Positions 18,750-28,967 of a stretch of DNA of 64,000 nt are shown here, one piece after another; the stretch's first letter is position 1, and each line of letters opens with the position of its first letter. The DNA is from Neobacillus drentensis (GTDB lineage: Bacteria > Bacillota > Bacilli > Bacillales > Cytobacillaceae), in assembly GCF_021560175.1 (NCBI RefSeq), contig NZ_CP091110.1, forward strand, positions 4,342,501-4,406,500, in the 5' to 3' direction. Position numbers and translations under genes: made by a program. The notes under the pieces were generated by a model that saw only the letters and a list, made by a program, of their open reading frames with translations, was not told where the DNA came from and made no database searches.

Positions 18750-19358
18750 TTAGGATGATTTTTGTTTTCCTCTTTCAAAAAAATGATAGTGTGTTTGAAA
18801 AAACGTTCCTGCATTTTCGAATGCACTCCAAGCAACCAGTAAAGCAGAAATCAACGCACATGCATCTAGATATTCAAACCCGCCTATTTCATATGGAAAA
18901 GGAAATTTACTTAAGGTATATGCATAAAGAAACTCCCCTTGCATCGTTCCACAAATCGCAATCAGTAATCTGCCTTTTAAGCTTTTTTGCAGCAGGATGG
19001 CCAGGTATCCAAAAGTAATTCCCATCATCCATTCCTTTTTAAAAATAATCCATACTGGGTCAAAAATCTCAAACAAATGGAACGCCACATATCCTATTGA
19101 TACAATCAATGAACAAAGATAGAAATAAAGAATAGCTCCCCGTTTTTCACGGCTGAAAAAAAGATAACACATTACTAATAAAAATATTCCACTGGCATGA
19201 ATGTCATATTCCCCCAGTTTAAAGTGCAGATTGGACAATAGGATTGCGATTAAAATAATTGCAGATAGTTTTCTCCGATACGGGTTTTTCTTATCTGTCA
19301 GAAAAGTAAGATAAACCCAAAATGACCAATAAATCCAATAAAACATCGTACCTTCCAT
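18750..19358 (-). CDS. yphA: Integral membrane protein YphA
   Basis: A 202-aa protein with about six hydrophobic segments and short charged loops (for example TDKKNPYRRK), so a polytopic membrane protein without extracytoplasmic domains. The ATG at 19358 follows TAGGAGGTGTATGC; an upstream in-frame start is rejected for lack of a site. Neighbours der and fni match B. subtilis yphA. No catalytic motif recognised; function unknown. Confidence 0.75.
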   Translation of the reverse strand: MEGTMFYWIYWSFWVYLTFLTDKKNPYRRKLSAIILIAILLSNLHFKLGEYDIHASGIFLLVMCYLFFSREKRGAILYFYLCSLIVSIGYVAFHLFEIFDPVWIIFKKEWMMGITFGYLAILLQKSLKGRLLIAICGTMQGEFLYAYTLSKFPFPYEIGGFEYLDACALISALLVAWSAFENAGTFFQTHYHFFERGKQKSS

Positions 19359-19464
19359 GCATACACCTCCTATTATTTTCATTATTGGTAAACTTTATGT
19401 ACTTTCATACTTCCTTGAATAATATTTCAGTAGTGAATCATCTTATAAAGAGGAGGTGTGGAAA

Positions 19465-19611
19465 ATGGGAAAAGACCGCCAAGAAAAAAAGCTTAAAGCT
19501 AGTAGAAGAGTGGAGTCAGACCGGGACCAAGCATTACACTATGCTGGGTCTACCAAATTATCAGGTCCTGAAGAAGCAAGGGACTTAAACGATGGAAAAT
19601 ATGATGAATAA
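19465..19611 (+). CDS. ypzI: YpzI-family small protein, 48 aa
   Basis: A very charged 48-residue protein opening MGKDRQEKKLKASRRVESDR, with the later segment SGPEEARDLND. This resembles the YpzI family found in Bacillus at the same locus. It has a strong AGGAGGTGTGGAAA ribosome site and is divergent from yphA and convergent with fni, ending at a shared bidirectional terminator. Function unknown; a sporulation link is possible but not shown by the sequence. Confidence 0.8.
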   Translation: MGKDRQEKKLKASRRVESDRDQALHYAGSTKLSGPEEARDLNDGKYDE

Positions 19612-19616
19612 CTAGT

Positions 19617-19645
19617 AAAAGCTCCCGCATATGCGGGAGCTTTAT
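19617..19645. terminator. Bidirectional terminator between ypzI and fni
   Basis: Perfect palindrome GCTCCCGCATATGCGGGAGC (19621-19640) flanked by AAAA on the left and TTTATTT on the right. It therefore works for ypzI (plus) and fni (minus). Confidence 0.9.
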
Positions 19646-20700
19646 TTAATCTCTCGTTGGCTATATTGCTTTGTATCGATTCCTCTTTGCATTAACCAGT
19701 GATAGGTCTCACCTGAAATAATGACGGGCGCATTTTTTAAGTCTGAAATAGACTTTGCACCTAATGCAGTCATAATCATTGTTAATTCCGAATGGAGAGT
19801 GTTAATTTCTTCAATTAAAGCATCCAGACCATCCTGTACAAGTATTTGCAAGAAGAAGCCAGCTAGACCAATCGCACTAGCACCAATTGCTAACCCTTTT
19901 GCAATATCAATGCTTGAGGAAAAACCTCCAGATCCAATAATCGGAATACGATTAGGAATACTTGCTGCCTCAAGAATTGAAATAGGTGTAGGGATTCCCC
20001 AATTATTGAAAAACGGAAGAGATTGTTTCCTGCGCTTATTTTCTATTTCAGCAAAATTTGTCCCTCCGGAACCTCCTACATCAACAAAAGCTATACCTGC
20101 CGAAATGAGAGACTCAACCGTTTCCTTAGACATACCAAAGCCGACTTCCTTTACGATAATCGGTACGTTTACCCCATTGGCAATCTCTGTGATTCTGTTT
20201 AGAGATCCGAAAAAATTTCGATCCCCCTCCGGCATCGTTAATTCTTGAATCACATTTAAATGAATTTGTAAGGCATTGGCCCCAATCATATCAATGGCCA
20301 ATTTAGCATTTTCAATGGTCGCTTCACTGCCTAAATTGGCGATGACAATCCCATTGGGATTCTCTTTACGGACAATTTCATATGTATATCTTTCTTGTTT
20401 ATCCCTGATAGCAGACATTTGTGACCCAACAGCCATAGCCACTCCGGTATGCTTTGCAGCGATTGCCAGCTGCTTATTAATTTGATAGGTTTTTTCGCCG
20501 CCGCCGCCCGTCATAGCATTGATAAAAATTGGCGAACTTAAAGAAAGTTCGCCAATTAAATAATTTAATCGAACATCGGACACATTGATATTCGGTAAGC
20601 TTTGGTGAATAAATTTGATATCGTCGAAAACTGTAGAACGATTTTGCCTATTTTCCAAGGCAAAGCGAATATGATCCCATTTTCGTTCAGATCTTGACAC
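19642..20700 (-). CDS. fni: Type 2 isopentenyl-diphosphate delta-isomerase
   Basis: FMN-dependent enzyme that interconverts IPP and DMAPP, feeding the prenyl chain made by HepST. The 352-aa TIM-barrel shows [13 protein letters not shown], a VKEVGFGM stretch, [16 protein letters not shown], and IGSGGFSS (FMN phosphate site). The start is GTG at 20700, directly after the S1-like gene. Name follows B. subtilis fni (ypgA). Confidence 0.94.
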   Translation of the reverse strand: MSRSERKWDHIRFALENRQNRSTVFDDIKFIHQSLPNINVSDVRLNYLIGELSLSSPIFINAMTGGGGEKTYQINKQLAIAAKHTGVAMAVGSQMSAIRDKQERYTYEIVRKENPNGIVIANLGSEATIENAKLAIDMIGANALQIHLNVIQELTMPEGDRNFFGSLNRITEIANGVNVPIIVKEVGFGMSKETVESLISAGIAFVDVGGSGGTNFAEIENKRRKQSLPFFNNWGIPTPISILEAASIPNRIPIIGSGGFSSSIDIAKGLAIGASAIGLAGFFLQILVQDGLDALIEEINTLHSELTMIMTALGAKSISDLKNAPVIISGETYHWLMQRGIDTKQYSQREIK

Positions 20701-20711
20701 TTACATCACCA

Positions 20712-21851
20712 TTATTTTCCTAGATTCTTTAATTTATCTCCAATCATTTCACCAAGCTGGAACCCTTTAGACTCTTCTGGAAGCTCGTAATCAAAGTTTT
20801 CCTCCACTTCTTTTTCAAGCAATTCCTTTATGCTTAATGATAAACGCTGATCCTGCTCATTGACATCAAGAACCTTTACATTTACTTCTTGACCTTCTTT
20901 TAAAACTTCATGCGGAGTTCCGATATGTTTATGAGCAATTTGAGAGATATGAACAAGTCCTTCTACACCAGGAAATACTTCCACGAAAGCCCCATAAGAA
21001 ACCAATCTTTTCACTGTTCCGCTTAAAGTACTTCCTTTAGGAGCTTTCTCTGAGATATTACTCCAAGGTCCTGGAAGGGTTTCTTTAATTGATAATGAAA
21101 TTCTTTCATTATCGCGGTCAACACTCAACACTTTTACATTCACTTGTTGTCCTTCGTGTACAACATCAGATGGTTTATTAACATGTTCATGGGAAAGCTG
21201 TGAAATATGAACTAGTCCATCAATTCCGCCGATGTCTACAAAAGCGCCAAAATCAGTAATTCTTTGGACAGTTCCCTCAATAACTTGCCCCACTTCCAGA
21301 GCACCAAGACGGTTTTGTTTTTGCTTTCCTTTTTCTTGTTCGACAACTGCACGATGGGAGAGAATTAAACGGTTCTTTTCCTTGTCAAGTTCAACGATTT
21401 TAAATGAGAGCGTACGGCCTTTGTAATCACTGAAATCCTCGACAAAATGCGCCTCTACCAAGGAAGCAGGAACAAATCCACGAACGCCAAGGTCTACAAC
21501 CAATCCGCCTTTAACAACGTCTTTAACCTCTGTTTCGAAAATCTCTCCAGCCTGGAATTTATTTTCTAAGCTTTCCCAAGCTTTCTCTGCATCCACTTTC
21601 CGTTTCGATAATACTAATGCATCTTCTTCTACCTTTGTTACTTCTAATTCCAGTTCATCGCCTTCTGCAACAGCATCAGATGCCTTTTCAATATGAAGGC
21701 TTGAAAGTTCACTGATTGGGATAATTCCATCCAGCTTGCTGCCTGGAATATTCACAAGCACCTGTTTTTCCTCAACCTTAGTAACTTGTCCAGTTACTTT
21801 ATCCCCGATTTCAAAGTTTTTCACTTCTACTTGATTTAATTCTTCCGACAT
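20712..21851 (-). CDS. ypfD: S1-domain protein YpfD (ribosomal protein S1 homolog)
   Basis: RNA-binding protein of 379 aa with four S1 repeats at about residues 14-83, 100-168, 187-256 and 271-342; the third and fourth carry the strongest motif ([19 protein letters not shown] and the [20 protein letters not shown] stretch). E. coli S1 has six repeats; the four-domain form is normal for Bacillus, where the protein is not essential. It lies between plsC/cmk and fni, with TAAGGAGGAATACAT as ribosome site. Confidence 0.93.
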   Translation of the reverse strand: MSEELNQVEVKNFEIGDKVTGQVTKVEEKQVLVNIPGSKLDGIIPISELSSLHIEKASDAVAEGDELELEVTKVEEDALVLSKRKVDAEKAWESLENKFQAGEIFETEVKDVVKGGLVVDLGVRGFVPASLVEAHFVEDFSDYKGRTLSFKIVELDKEKNRLILSHRAVVEQEKGKQKQNRLGALEVGQVIEGTVQRITDFGAFVDIGGIDGLVHISQLSHEHVNKPSDVVHEGQQVNVKVLSVDRDNERISLSIKETLPGPWSNISEKAPKGSTLSGTVKRLVSYGAFVEVFPGVEGLVHISQIAHKHIGTPHEVLKEGQEVNVKVLDVNEQDQRLSLSIKELLEKEVEENFDYELPEESKGFQLGEMIGDKLKNLGK

Positions 21852-22011
21852 ATGTATTCCTCCTTATTCCATTTACTCTTAAAAATCTATATATGATTTG
21901 GTGAAAAACACTCTGTTCACCACATATAAAATAAAACAAAACCAATAGAATTTTCAAAAAAAATCTCTTTTTATTAACTTCTTACAAATAGCCTTTTTTG
22001 TCAAGCAGAAG

Positions 22012-22599
22012 CTATTTATGCTCTTTTATAAGTTTATCGATTTCTGACATAATTAATTCAGTTACTTCCTCAGCTGAGGCTTTTGTTTGTCTCATTTCAG
22101 TCATATCGATTGGTTTACCATAAACCATTTTTAATTTTTTTAGACTTTTATAAGGACCAATGACCGCACAAGGTACTACTTGAGCTTCCGTTCTTAATGC
22201 AAAAAAGCCTGCTCCTGAAAGCCCTTTTCCTAGTTCCCCAGTTTTGCTTCTGGTTCCTTCCGGAAAGAGTCCAAAAACATGTCCGTCCTTTAAAAGCTTT
22301 AATCCTGTCCTTAGCGCCTCTCGGTCACTGAATCCCCTTTTTACAGGGAATGCATTACATTTTCTTACGATCCCTCCCAATACCGGGACCTGAAAAAGCT
22401 CATCTTTAGCCATATAATGCACGGGACGGGGACACATGATACCGACAACGATTGGGTCGATTACAGAGATATGGTTGGAGCAAAGAAGCACGCCACCCTC
22501 TTTCGGGATATTTTCTACACCTACTGCTTGTATCCGATACCACGGTTTAAAAATGGTATAAACCACTGATTTGGCAAACCCATAAAACGTCATACTCAA
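22012..22599 (-). CDS. plsC: 1-acyl-sn-glycerol-3-phosphate acyltransferase
   Basis: Membrane-associated acyltransferase that makes phosphatidic acid from lysophosphatidic acid. It has motif I NHISVIDP (HX4D), motif [16 protein letters not shown], and a hydrophobic N-terminus. The 195-aa length is typical. Its ATG overlaps the cmk stop by four bases (ATGA), indicating translational coupling with cmk. Together with GpsA it supplies phospholipid precursors. Confidence 0.92.
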   Translation of the reverse strand: MSMTFYGFAKSVVYTIFKPWYRIQAVGVENIPKEGGVLLCSNHISVIDPIVVGIMCPRPVHYMAKDELFQVPVLGGIVRKCNAFPVKRGFSDREALRTGLKLLKDGHVFGLFPEGTRSKTGELGKGLSGAGFFALRTEAQVVPCAVIGPYKSLKKLKMVYGKPIDMTEMRQTKASAEEVTELIMSEIDKLIKEHK

Positions 22600-23270
22600 C
22601 CAATCCTTTCATTCACCAACGCCATTATTTTTTCGACAACATCAGGAATGGTCAAAGAGGTTGTGTCGATTTCAATTGCATCACTTGCCTTTTTTAAAGG
22701 AGCTACTGCTCTTTCCGAGTCAATTTTATCACGCTGGGCAATCTCTTCTTTTAATTTTTCCAAATCAGAAGGAAAGCCTTTCTCTAAGTTTTCAGTATGC
22801 CTTCTCTCAGCTCTCTCTTCTACACTTGCAAGCAAAAATACTTTTACTTCAGCATTTGGTAAAACATGTGTTCCGATGTCTCTACCATCCATCACCACTC
22901 CGCCTTCTGTGGCGAATGCCTGCTGTCTCTTCACCATTTCTTCACGGACTTTTGGCTGCCGTGCCACGTAGGACACAGAATTAGTTACTTCAGATGTACG
23001 AATTAAATCTGTAACATCGCAGTTATCAAGAATAACCAATTGTCCTGTATTGGAAGGTTTTAGTTCAATAACTGTCGATAAGAGCGTGTCCAATAATGAT
23101 GCTTCATCTTCCAGATCAAGTTGATTGTTGATTGCTTTATATGTCAATGCTCTGTACATTGCACCAGTATCAATATAAATATAAGAAAGTCTTTCTGCCA
23201 CAATTTTTGCTACTGTACTTTTCCCGGCTGCGGCAGGGCCGTCAATTGCAATTGATATTTTATTTTCCAT
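22596..23270 (-). CDS. cmk: Cytidylate kinase
   Basis: Phosphorylates CMP and dCMP. The 224-aa product has the P-loop [13 protein letters not shown] (residues ~9-21), [12 protein letters not shown] for CMP binding, and [11 protein letters not shown] with the family's Arg-Asp pair. It heads cmk-plsC. The ribosome site is TAGGAGGATTT before the ATG at 23270. Confidence 0.97.
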   Translation of the reverse strand: MENKISIAIDGPAAAGKSTVAKIVAERLSYIYIDTGAMYRALTYKAINNQLDLEDEASLLDTLLSTVIELKPSNTGQLVILDNCDVTDLIRTSEVTNSVSYVARQPKVREEMVKRQQAFATEGGVVMDGRDIGTHVLPNAEVKVFLLASVEERAERRHTENLEKGFPSDLEKLKEEIAQRDKIDSERAVAPLKKASDAIEIDTTSLTIPDVVEKIMALVNERIG

Positions 23271-23422
23271 AAATCCTCCTAAATGCTCTCATGATCGTCT
23301 CATCTACCTTATTTATTTTACCACAAGATAAAGATATGCCTCTTTTTTTTAGCAATTATATAAAAGAAAAATGCTGAAATAAACCCCATTTAATTAGTAC
23401 AATTGCCTAATACTCTATAATA

Positions 23423-23479
23423 AAAATAGGAAAGTATAAACCTTCCAACTAAGAGGAAGCATTTATACTTTCCTATTTT
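23423..23479. terminator. Long terminator hairpin downstream of ypfB
   Basis: An 18-bp perfect stem (AAAATAGGAAAGTATAAA with its reverse complement at 23462-23479) encloses a second CTTCC/GGAAG stem. T tracts on both sides make it a likely bidirectional terminator for ypfB. Confidence 0.8.
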
Positions 23480-23502
23480 ATTTTGTTAACAAAATGTGCA
23501 GG

Positions 23503-23688
23503 TTATGGGTTATTATCCTGAAAGGTTTGCAGAATTTCAGTTATTGTATTTTCATTAACCCCTTCGTATTTTGTTAAATGTTTAATTTGCGGAAAAATAT
23601 CTAACTGATGCAATAGTAATTGTGATAAAAATAAAAAGATAAATTGTACAATCACCAATTTAATTAAAATTCTTTCTATTGTTTTCAT
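23503..23688 (-). CDS. ypfB: Small membrane protein YpfB-like
   Basis: A 61-aa protein starting MKTIERILIKLVIVQFIFLF: a basic N-terminus, one membrane helix at about residues 8-28, then a polar tail. The ATG at 23688 follows GGAGTGATTGGC; the longer frame is rejected. Its place upstream of cmk matches B. subtilis ypfB (DUF5359-like). In B. subtilis the c-di-GMP receptor gene ypfA/motI lies next to it; that gene is absent here. Function unknown. Confidence 0.7.
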   Translation of the reverse strand: MKTIERILIKLVIVQFIFLFLSQLLLHQLDIFPQIKHLTKYEGVNENTITEILQTFQDNNP

Positions 23689-23778
23689 GCCAATCACTCC
23701 AAAAGCCATATGTCGTTAGTATTGGAGCAGCCTGCCGATTTTATTCTTTTCTTCTAATTATGGACTGATTTAAACTAG

Positions 23779-23913
23779 TCTGTTGATTTCCGCTTCAGGC
23801 GCTTCGCTTTCCGCGGGCGGTACGGGGAGCCTCCTCGTCGCTTCGCTCCTGCGGGGTCTCCCCTGCCCCGTACTCCCCCAGGAGTCTGTGCGCCTTCCGC
23901 TCCAATCAACAGA
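23779..23913. repeat. GC-rich intergenic repeat with terminal inverted repeats
   Basis: A ~135-bp palindromic element. Its outer ends are CTGTTGATT (23780-23788) and AATCAACAG (23904-23912). Inner inverted pairs include GTACGGGGAG/CTGCCCCGTAC, with the segment CCTCGTCGCTTCGCTCCTGC in between. It is far GC-richer than its flanks. I recognise it as a multicopy intergenic repeat common in Bacillus-related genomes. It lies between ypfB and ypeB, where ypfA/motI would be expected. Confidence 0.7.
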
Positions 23914-23955
23914 GTGTGTGCAATATTATTTATCAAATACCTTTTGGGTCAGGCT

Positions 23956-25305
23956 CTATAAAACATCTTCGTATGTTGCCTCAGCATTTTTTAGTTTTTC
24001 TACTTCTTCTTCTAATCCTGTTTTAGCATTAATAAAGATCCGATAGGTATCATCACCCAATGTTCCTAAGAATTCATAGCATAATACATCCTCATTTAGA
24101 TCATTAACAATCATGGCTTGGCGTTGTTCCATTACCTTTAATTTTGGATTTACCTTGGTACGAGCTTGTTCAAGTGTAAGCGTTGGTTTTTCTATGGTTC
24201 GTGTTTGGAATGATTTTAAGTATTCTTCAGCAGAAATACCAACTATATCTCCATTATCCAGCGCTACTTTGACTTTCACTGATTCTGGATAAATTCTAAC
24301 TCCATTTATATTGGTAACAAAATCAAATACTCCCACATTATCATATTGTGTACTCTCAAATGTTTCTAAATTTTTAAAGCCTGTTTTCTTCAAAAATGCT
24401 GCCGCCTTATTATTGGCATCATTTAAACTCAAAGATTGTTTTTTGATATCACGGTTATTAATAAACCAAATGGGCTTGCCTGCCTTTTTCGTAATATCCA
24501 TACTTGCTTCTTGCCCTGCCGTTTTATTTTTAATGGATACACTGTAAAAACCATAATCAGAGCCTTTACCATTATCGGTGACTTTTACGTTTGCATTTCC
24601 ATCAAACTTCATATACCTTTTTGCAATTTGAATTGCCTCATTGCGGGTAATGGTTTTCCCTTTAATTTTCTTATAGTTTTCATCCTTTTTTTGAAAATTG
24701 CTAAATGTTGGCCCCAAATCTGATTCCGCAAAGCTTGTAACTGTTTTTTCAACAGTTTTAAACCCATCAATAATCGTATTGTCTGTGTTTTCCTTCCCAG
24801 ATGCCAGGGCAAGTTCCACATCCATCCACCGAAGATTATTTTTCAAGACCATATGCTGTACATTTCGAAGCTCATTTTGGATGTCACCAGACTGCTTGTA
24901 CAGTGCTTGAAGTGTTTGATATTCTTTATCAGTCAATGGTTCCTTCGATAAATCTCTAACTGCAGTACGATAGCTAAAGTTACCAATATTCGCTAAAAAT
25001 TCCTCAGTTTTATTGAAAGGCAATAGTGTTAACGGAAGCTGTCCAACATCGCCATGTGCCTGTGAAGTGAGCCTCCATACTTCGATTAAGGAGGGCGATA
25101 AGGATTCTTTGGAATTCATCGCAAGTGTAGTTCCTATTTTATCATTTAATAGATCCATACGATAAGAAAGATTATGGAATGCCCGTTGATAGTTGTTTTC
25201 CGCATTGATAAGGATTGCATTTTTTTCCTGATGTTCTTGATAGCCCCAATAAGCTGTTCCCGCAATACCAACAGCGAGAACACCTATCAATATGCCTCTA
25301 ATCAA
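23956..25305 (-). CDS. ypeB: Germination protein YpeB
   Basis: Partner of SleB, needed for its assembly and stability in the spore. The 449-aa product has an N-terminal membrane anchor (residues ~3-22), a long helical middle, and PepSY/YPEB-type repeats in the C-terminal half, where segments such as ITRNEAIQIAKRYM and LSLNDANNKAAAFLKKTGF show the repeat pattern. It follows sleB by 14 nt, the conserved two-gene operon. Confidence 0.95.
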   Translation of the reverse strand: MIRGILIGVLAVGIAGTAYWGYQEHQEKNAILINAENNYQRAFHNLSYRMDLLNDKIGTTLAMNSKESLSPSLIEVWRLTSQAHGDVGQLPLTLLPFNKTEEFLANIGNFSYRTAVRDLSKEPLTDKEYQTLQALYKQSGDIQNELRNVQHMVLKNNLRWMDVELALASGKENTDNTIIDGFKTVEKTVTSFAESDLGPTFSNFQKKDENYKKIKGKTITRNEAIQIAKRYMKFDGNANVKVTDNGKGSDYGFYSVSIKNKTAGQEASMDITKKAGKPIWFINNRDIKKQSLSLNDANNKAAAFLKKTGFKNLETFESTQYDNVGVFDFVTNINGVRIYPESVKVKVALDNGDIVGISAEEYLKSFQTRTIEKPTLTLEQARTKVNPKLKVMEQRQAMIVNDLNEDVLCYEFLGTLGDDTYRIFINAKTGLEEEVEKLKNAEATYEDVL

Positions 25306-25319
25306 TTGAGCTCACCCCT

Positions 25320-26066
25320 CTATTTACAAAAAATATGCTTGCCAATACGTTTAATTTGCGGTCTGCCCCAAATCCATCCGCTGGTGGCCGTTGCTGGATT
25401 AAAGTAATACAGTGCCTCTCCCGTTGGATCCCATCCATTTATGGCATCTATTACTGCTTTTTTAGCGGATTCATTTGGAGTCAGCCAAATTTGTCCATCT
25501 GCTACTGCTGTAAAGGCACCCGGTTCAAAAATAACACCGGAAACTGTGCTTGGAAATGATGAGCTGTTGACACGATTCAAAATAACTGCAGCAACAGCCA
25601 CCTGACCAATATACGGTTCTCCCCTTGACTCACCATGAACAGCATTGGCCATTAATCTTATATCATTTTGCGAGTACCCTTTTGGTGTGTTTAAGGCTGT
25701 CGGCTTTTTTGCGGCTGCCTTGGGCGACGTTGAATTCTGTGCTGTTTGTTTGTTATATTTCGTGGCTTTTGTTAATTTTGTTTTTGTTGTAGCACCTGCA
25801 ATTCCATCAATAGGTAAACCGAATTCATATTGAAAATTTCTTAATGCCCAATAAGTGCCCCATCCAAATACCCCATCAATTTTCCCATGATAGAAGCCTA
25901 TATATGTGAGCCTAGATTGCAGCTCGATTACATCCTCCCCTACTGCTCCTCTTTGAATTACCTGATTCGAAAACGCATATACCTTTTGGCTCTCCAAGGA
26001 AGAAAATGTCATGGTACATGAAAAGATTAAGATGAAGAATCTGATGAAGATGTTTTTCTTTATCAT
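25320..26066 (-). CDS. sleB: Spore cortex-lytic enzyme SleB
   Basis: Lytic transglycosylase that degrades muramic-lactam cortex on germination. The 248-aa precursor has a signal peptide (residues ~1-32), a peptidoglycan-binding domain at ~38-95 (GAVGEDVIELQSRLTYIGFY), a Lys/Thr/Pro linker, and a C-terminal hydrolase domain with VHGESRGEPYIGQVAVAAV, containing the catalytic Glu, and LYYFNPATATSGW. In B. subtilis it is made in the forespore under SigG; I could not define that promoter here. Confidence 0.95.
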   Translation of the reverse strand: MIKKNIFIRFFILIFSCTMTFSSLESQKVYAFSNQVIQRGAVGEDVIELQSRLTYIGFYHGKIDGVFGWGTYWALRNFQYEFGLPIDGIAGATTKTKLTKATKYNKQTAQNSTSPKAAAKKPTALNTPKGYSQNDIRLMANAVHGESRGEPYIGQVAVAAVILNRVNSSSFPSTVSGVIFEPGAFTAVADGQIWLTPNESAKKAVIDAINGWDPTGEALYYFNPATATSGWIWGRPQIKRIGKHIFCK

Positions 26067-26149
26067 GGAATAATAACCCCCATTATGAATCTTTTTAGCA
26101 TTAAGGCTATTTTTTGTTTTATTGGTATTTTTATTCCATTTCTCGCAGA

Positions 26150-26181
26150 AAAAAACCCTTCAACCAATTGTGAAGGGCTTT
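26150..26181 (-). terminator. Rho-independent terminator after prsW
   Basis: CCCTTCA-ACCAATTG-TGAAGGG stem followed by TTTTTTT on the minus strand. It lies ~20 nt after the prsW stop. Confidence 0.85.
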
Positions 26182-26200
26182 AAAAGGTATTATCGGTAAA

Positions 26201-26890
26201 TTAAACAGGTGCTTGTGCTTTATGTTCGGGATATTTTTTAAAATGATTTGCACTTAAAATTTTCGCTTTTTTTACTTTTCGTAATCCAAACCACCAAAGG
26301 AAAATCATAAATGGAAAAATAATAAACAACCAGTTTTCAAGTGAAATCAAAATAAAGTCATAGGAGCCATGCAAAAGAATCGGCAACAACAAGGATAATA
26401 AGATCCATTTTGCTTTATGATCCTTCGTAAACTTTGCTTTTCCTAGATAAAAGCCCATAATAACACCGAATAGTGCATGACTAGATACAGGCAATAGAGC
26501 ACGGGTCATGGCATGCTCAATTCCATTTGCCACTAAATAAAAGATATTTTCAACAGTAGCAAAACCAAGCGAAACGGCTACACCATAAACAATTCCATCA
26601 AACGGTTCATCAAATTCGACGTGCTGATATATAAGATAAAAAAGGATAAACCATTTAAAAAACTCTTCTAAAATACCTGAACCAAAAAAGGCATTTATTA
26701 AATCGGATTGTAATAAATGCTCTGTTTCCAAAACATGCTGGATAAACATAATGGGGAACACCAGCAGCACACCGTACAAAAATGTTCGAAAAACAAAGGA
26801 AACAGGCTCTGGTTCATATTCATCCTTTAAATAAAAATAACTTAATAAGGCCAAACCTGGAGCAATTCCGGCCGATAATATTCCAAGCAT
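26201..26890 (-). CDS. prsW: Intramembrane protease PrsW
   Basis: Polytopic membrane protease; in B. subtilis it makes the site-1 cut in anti-sigma factor RsiW. The 229-aa protein shows several membrane helices, the Glu-Glu motif GILEEFFKW, and conserved histidine segments [11 protein letters not shown] and HGSYDF. The start ATG at 26890 has an AGAGG site; the TTG 18 bases upstream is rejected. Its position near sleB-ypeB matches B. subtilis ypdC/prsW. Whether RsiW exists in this organism cannot be seen. Confidence 0.88.
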   Translation of the reverse strand: MLGILSAGIAPGLALLSYFYLKDEYEPEPVSFVFRTFLYGVLLVFPIMFIQHVLETEHLLQSDLINAFFGSGILEEFFKWFILFYLIYQHVEFDEPFDGIVYGVAVSLGFATVENIFYLVANGIEHAMTRALLPVSSHALFGVIMGFYLGKAKFTKDHKAKWILLSLLLPILLHGSYDFILISLENWLFIIFPFMIFLWWFGLRKVKKAKILSANHFKKYPEHKAQAPV

Positions 26891-26986
26891 GCTGAACCTC
26901 TTTTCCAATCCTTTTTCTTTATGGTACCATGTAAAGCACGTAAAGAAAATGAAAGATTCATTCCAGCGGCCGAAGAAACCTACGCA

Positions 26987-27943
26987 TTAAAAGTTTATGT
27001 TTTCAATGCTGCTTGCCATCGCAACAGCCAATTTCATCCTTGCTTTTTTAGAATCATTATCACTTCCAAGAATGACTCCCTTTTTATAAAGATCATATGC
27101 ACTGCCTTCATAATCGTACGTTGTATAGACCGCACCCTCTTCAGCACTGGTAGTTATGACTATTTTGATCCCCGCTTTTATGGACGCTTCGATTTCTTCC
27201 ATCATTTTCGGAGCTACCTGACCTCTTCCCACTCCCTCAAGGATGATTCCAGATACACCTGCCTCTCGGGCAGCCTTTATAAACTTCCCATCTGCCCCAA
27301 TATAGCACTTAATAATTTCTACAGCCGGAATGGGCGATTTTAATTGATAGTACTCTCTTCTAATCGGTCTCTGGAAAACATGGACATTGTCATTATCAAT
27401 AATACCAAGATAACCAAACCCAAAAGCATTAAAACCCTGAATATTAGAGGCATGTTCTTTTTTTACATATCTCGCCGCAAAAATTCGTTCATTAAACACA
27501 ACGACGGTGCCTACATCGTGTAGATCGGGCGAACATGCCGAATAAATGGCATGTCGCAAATTAATGTACACGTCACTACCTAAATCCTCCGGTGAGCGCT
27601 GCGAGCCTGTGACGACAACAGGCCTGCGGTCATTAATAGTTAAATCTAGAAAATAGGAAGTTTCCTCCATCGTATCAGTCCCATGGGTGACAACCACACC
27701 AGAAACGGACTCATCCTTAAAGTAATCCTCAATTTTAGTTTTTAAAAAGACTAAATCGTCAAATGTAATATGTATACTCGCTTTTTGAAAGACAGAGTCC
27801 ACGATTACTTCTATTTCATTGGGTAAATGACACATCGCTGCCAGTTCTTCTCCGGTAATAGCTCCGGAAGCTAATTTACCAGAGGTTTTATTTGGTTTAC
27901 TAGCAATCGTCCCCCCTGTTGTTAATAAAACGACCTTTTTCAT
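26987..27943 (-). CDS. ansA: Type I L-asparaginase
   Basis: Hydrolyses asparagine to aspartate and ammonia. The 318-aa protein has both active-site threonine motifs: TGGTIASK at residues 8-15 and VVTHGTDTMEET around 85-96. There is no signal peptide, so it is cytosolic. It is the third gene of a likely gudB-ypdA-ansA neighbourhood. A TTGAAAACAT-type C-terminus ends close to prsW. Substrate could be glutamine in part; asparaginase is the standard call. Confidence 0.9.
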   Translation of the reverse strand: MKKVVLLTTGGTIASKPNKTSGKLASGAITGEELAAMCHLPNEIEVIVDSVFQKASIHITFDDLVFLKTKIEDYFKDESVSGVVVTHGTDTMEETSYFLDLTINDRRPVVVTGSQRSPEDLGSDVYINLRHAIYSACSPDLHDVGTVVVFNERIFAARYVKKEHASNIQGFNAFGFGYLGIIDNDNVHVFQRPIRREYYQLKSPIPAVEIIKCYIGADGKFIKAAREAGVSGIILEGVGRGQVAPKMMEEIEASIKAGIKIVITTSAEEGAVYTTYDYEGSAYDLYKKGVILGSDNDSKKARMKLAVAMASSIENINF

Positions 27944-27949
27944 TATTTA

Positions 27950-28921
27950 TCACCCTTTAGCTTCTTTATCTAGTATAGATTGTGCGATTTGACCGCCATG
28001 GAAACGACCATTTTCAATAAAAATTTCATTTGCATTATTGCCTGCTGCAATAACCCCAGCAATATAGATTCCACTGATATTAGTTTCCATTGTATCAGTA
28101 TTATAGAAAGGTCTTCCGGTTTCTTCATCCATTCTTATCCCCATCTTCACTAGGAAATCATGGTCAGGATGATATCCGGTCATCGCAAAGACAAAATCAT
28201 TCTTTATCGTTAGTTGTTCCCCATCCTTTATATAAGTTACTTGATTTTCAGTAATTCCTTTTACATCTGCTTCAAACTCCATTGTTATGGTTCCATTTTT
28301 GACTAATGATTCAAATTCAGGGAGAATCCATGGTTTTATACTTGGTGAATATTCTTTACCTCGGTATAAAACCGTTACGCGGGCTCCTGCCTTTACAAGT
28401 TCAAGTGCCGCATCGACACTTGAATTTTTTCCTCCGATTACACAAACATCCTTATCAAAATAGGGATGTGCTTCTTTAAAGTAATGGAATACTTTTGGAA
28501 GGCTTTCACCTGGTACATTCATAAAGTTTGGATGATCATAGTAACCCGTTGCAATGACAATATAACTACTCTGATAAATATCTTTATCTGTTTTGACGTG
28601 GAATAGTTGTTCATCTTTTGAAACTTCTATAACTGTTTCAAATGCATTTATCCGTAGCTGTTTGCGCTTAGCAACCTCCCGATAATACACTAATGCCTGA
28701 TTACGTTTGGGCTTGTAACTATCCGTCACAAAAGGAAAACCACCTATTTCTAATTTTTCGCTTGTACTAAAAAAGGTTTGATGGGTTGGATAATGATAGA
28801 TGGAATTTACAACATTCCCCTTTTCGATAATTAATGGCTTCTTCCCAATTTCTTGTAAAGCGATTGCTGCAGCTAATCCACAGGGACCCCCGCCAATAAT
28901 AATGATATCTTCAATTTGCAT
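27950..28921 (-). CDS. ypdA: Bacillithiol disulfide reductase YpdA (Bdr)
   Basis: FAD and NADPH-dependent oxidoreductase that regenerates bacillithiol. The 323-aa protein opens with the FAD motif IIGGGPCGLAAAIAL and has a second Rossmann motif VIGGKNSSVDAALEL for NADPH. It lacks the CxxC of thioredoxin reductase, and its Cys14 in the first motif is the family's key cysteine. It lies between gudB and ansA, with an AAGGAG ribosome site. It is the same neighbour of gudB as in B. subtilis. Confidence 0.92.
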   Translation of the reverse strand: MQIEDIIIIGGGPCGLAAAIALQEIGKKPLIIEKGNVVNSIYHYPTHQTFFSTSEKLEIGGFPFVTDSYKPKRNQALVYYREVAKRKQLRINAFETVIEVSKDEQLFHVKTDKDIYQSSYIVIATGYYDHPNFMNVPGESLPKVFHYFKEAHPYFDKDVCVIGGKNSSVDAALELVKAGARVTVLYRGKEYSPSIKPWILPEFESLVKNGTITMEFEADVKGITENQVTYIKDGEQLTIKNDFVFAMTGYHPDHDFLVKMGIRMDEETGRPFYNTDTMETNISGIYIAGVIAAGNNANEIFIENGRFHGGQIAQSILDKEAKG

Positions 28922-28967
28922 TTAGGCCAGCTCCTTACAACGAATATATATAAAGTATTATTTCTCT

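Noticed and set aside
19721..20248. 175-aa plus-strand frame
   Set aside because: Antisense shadow of fni; no ribosome site, and fni is complete on the other strand.
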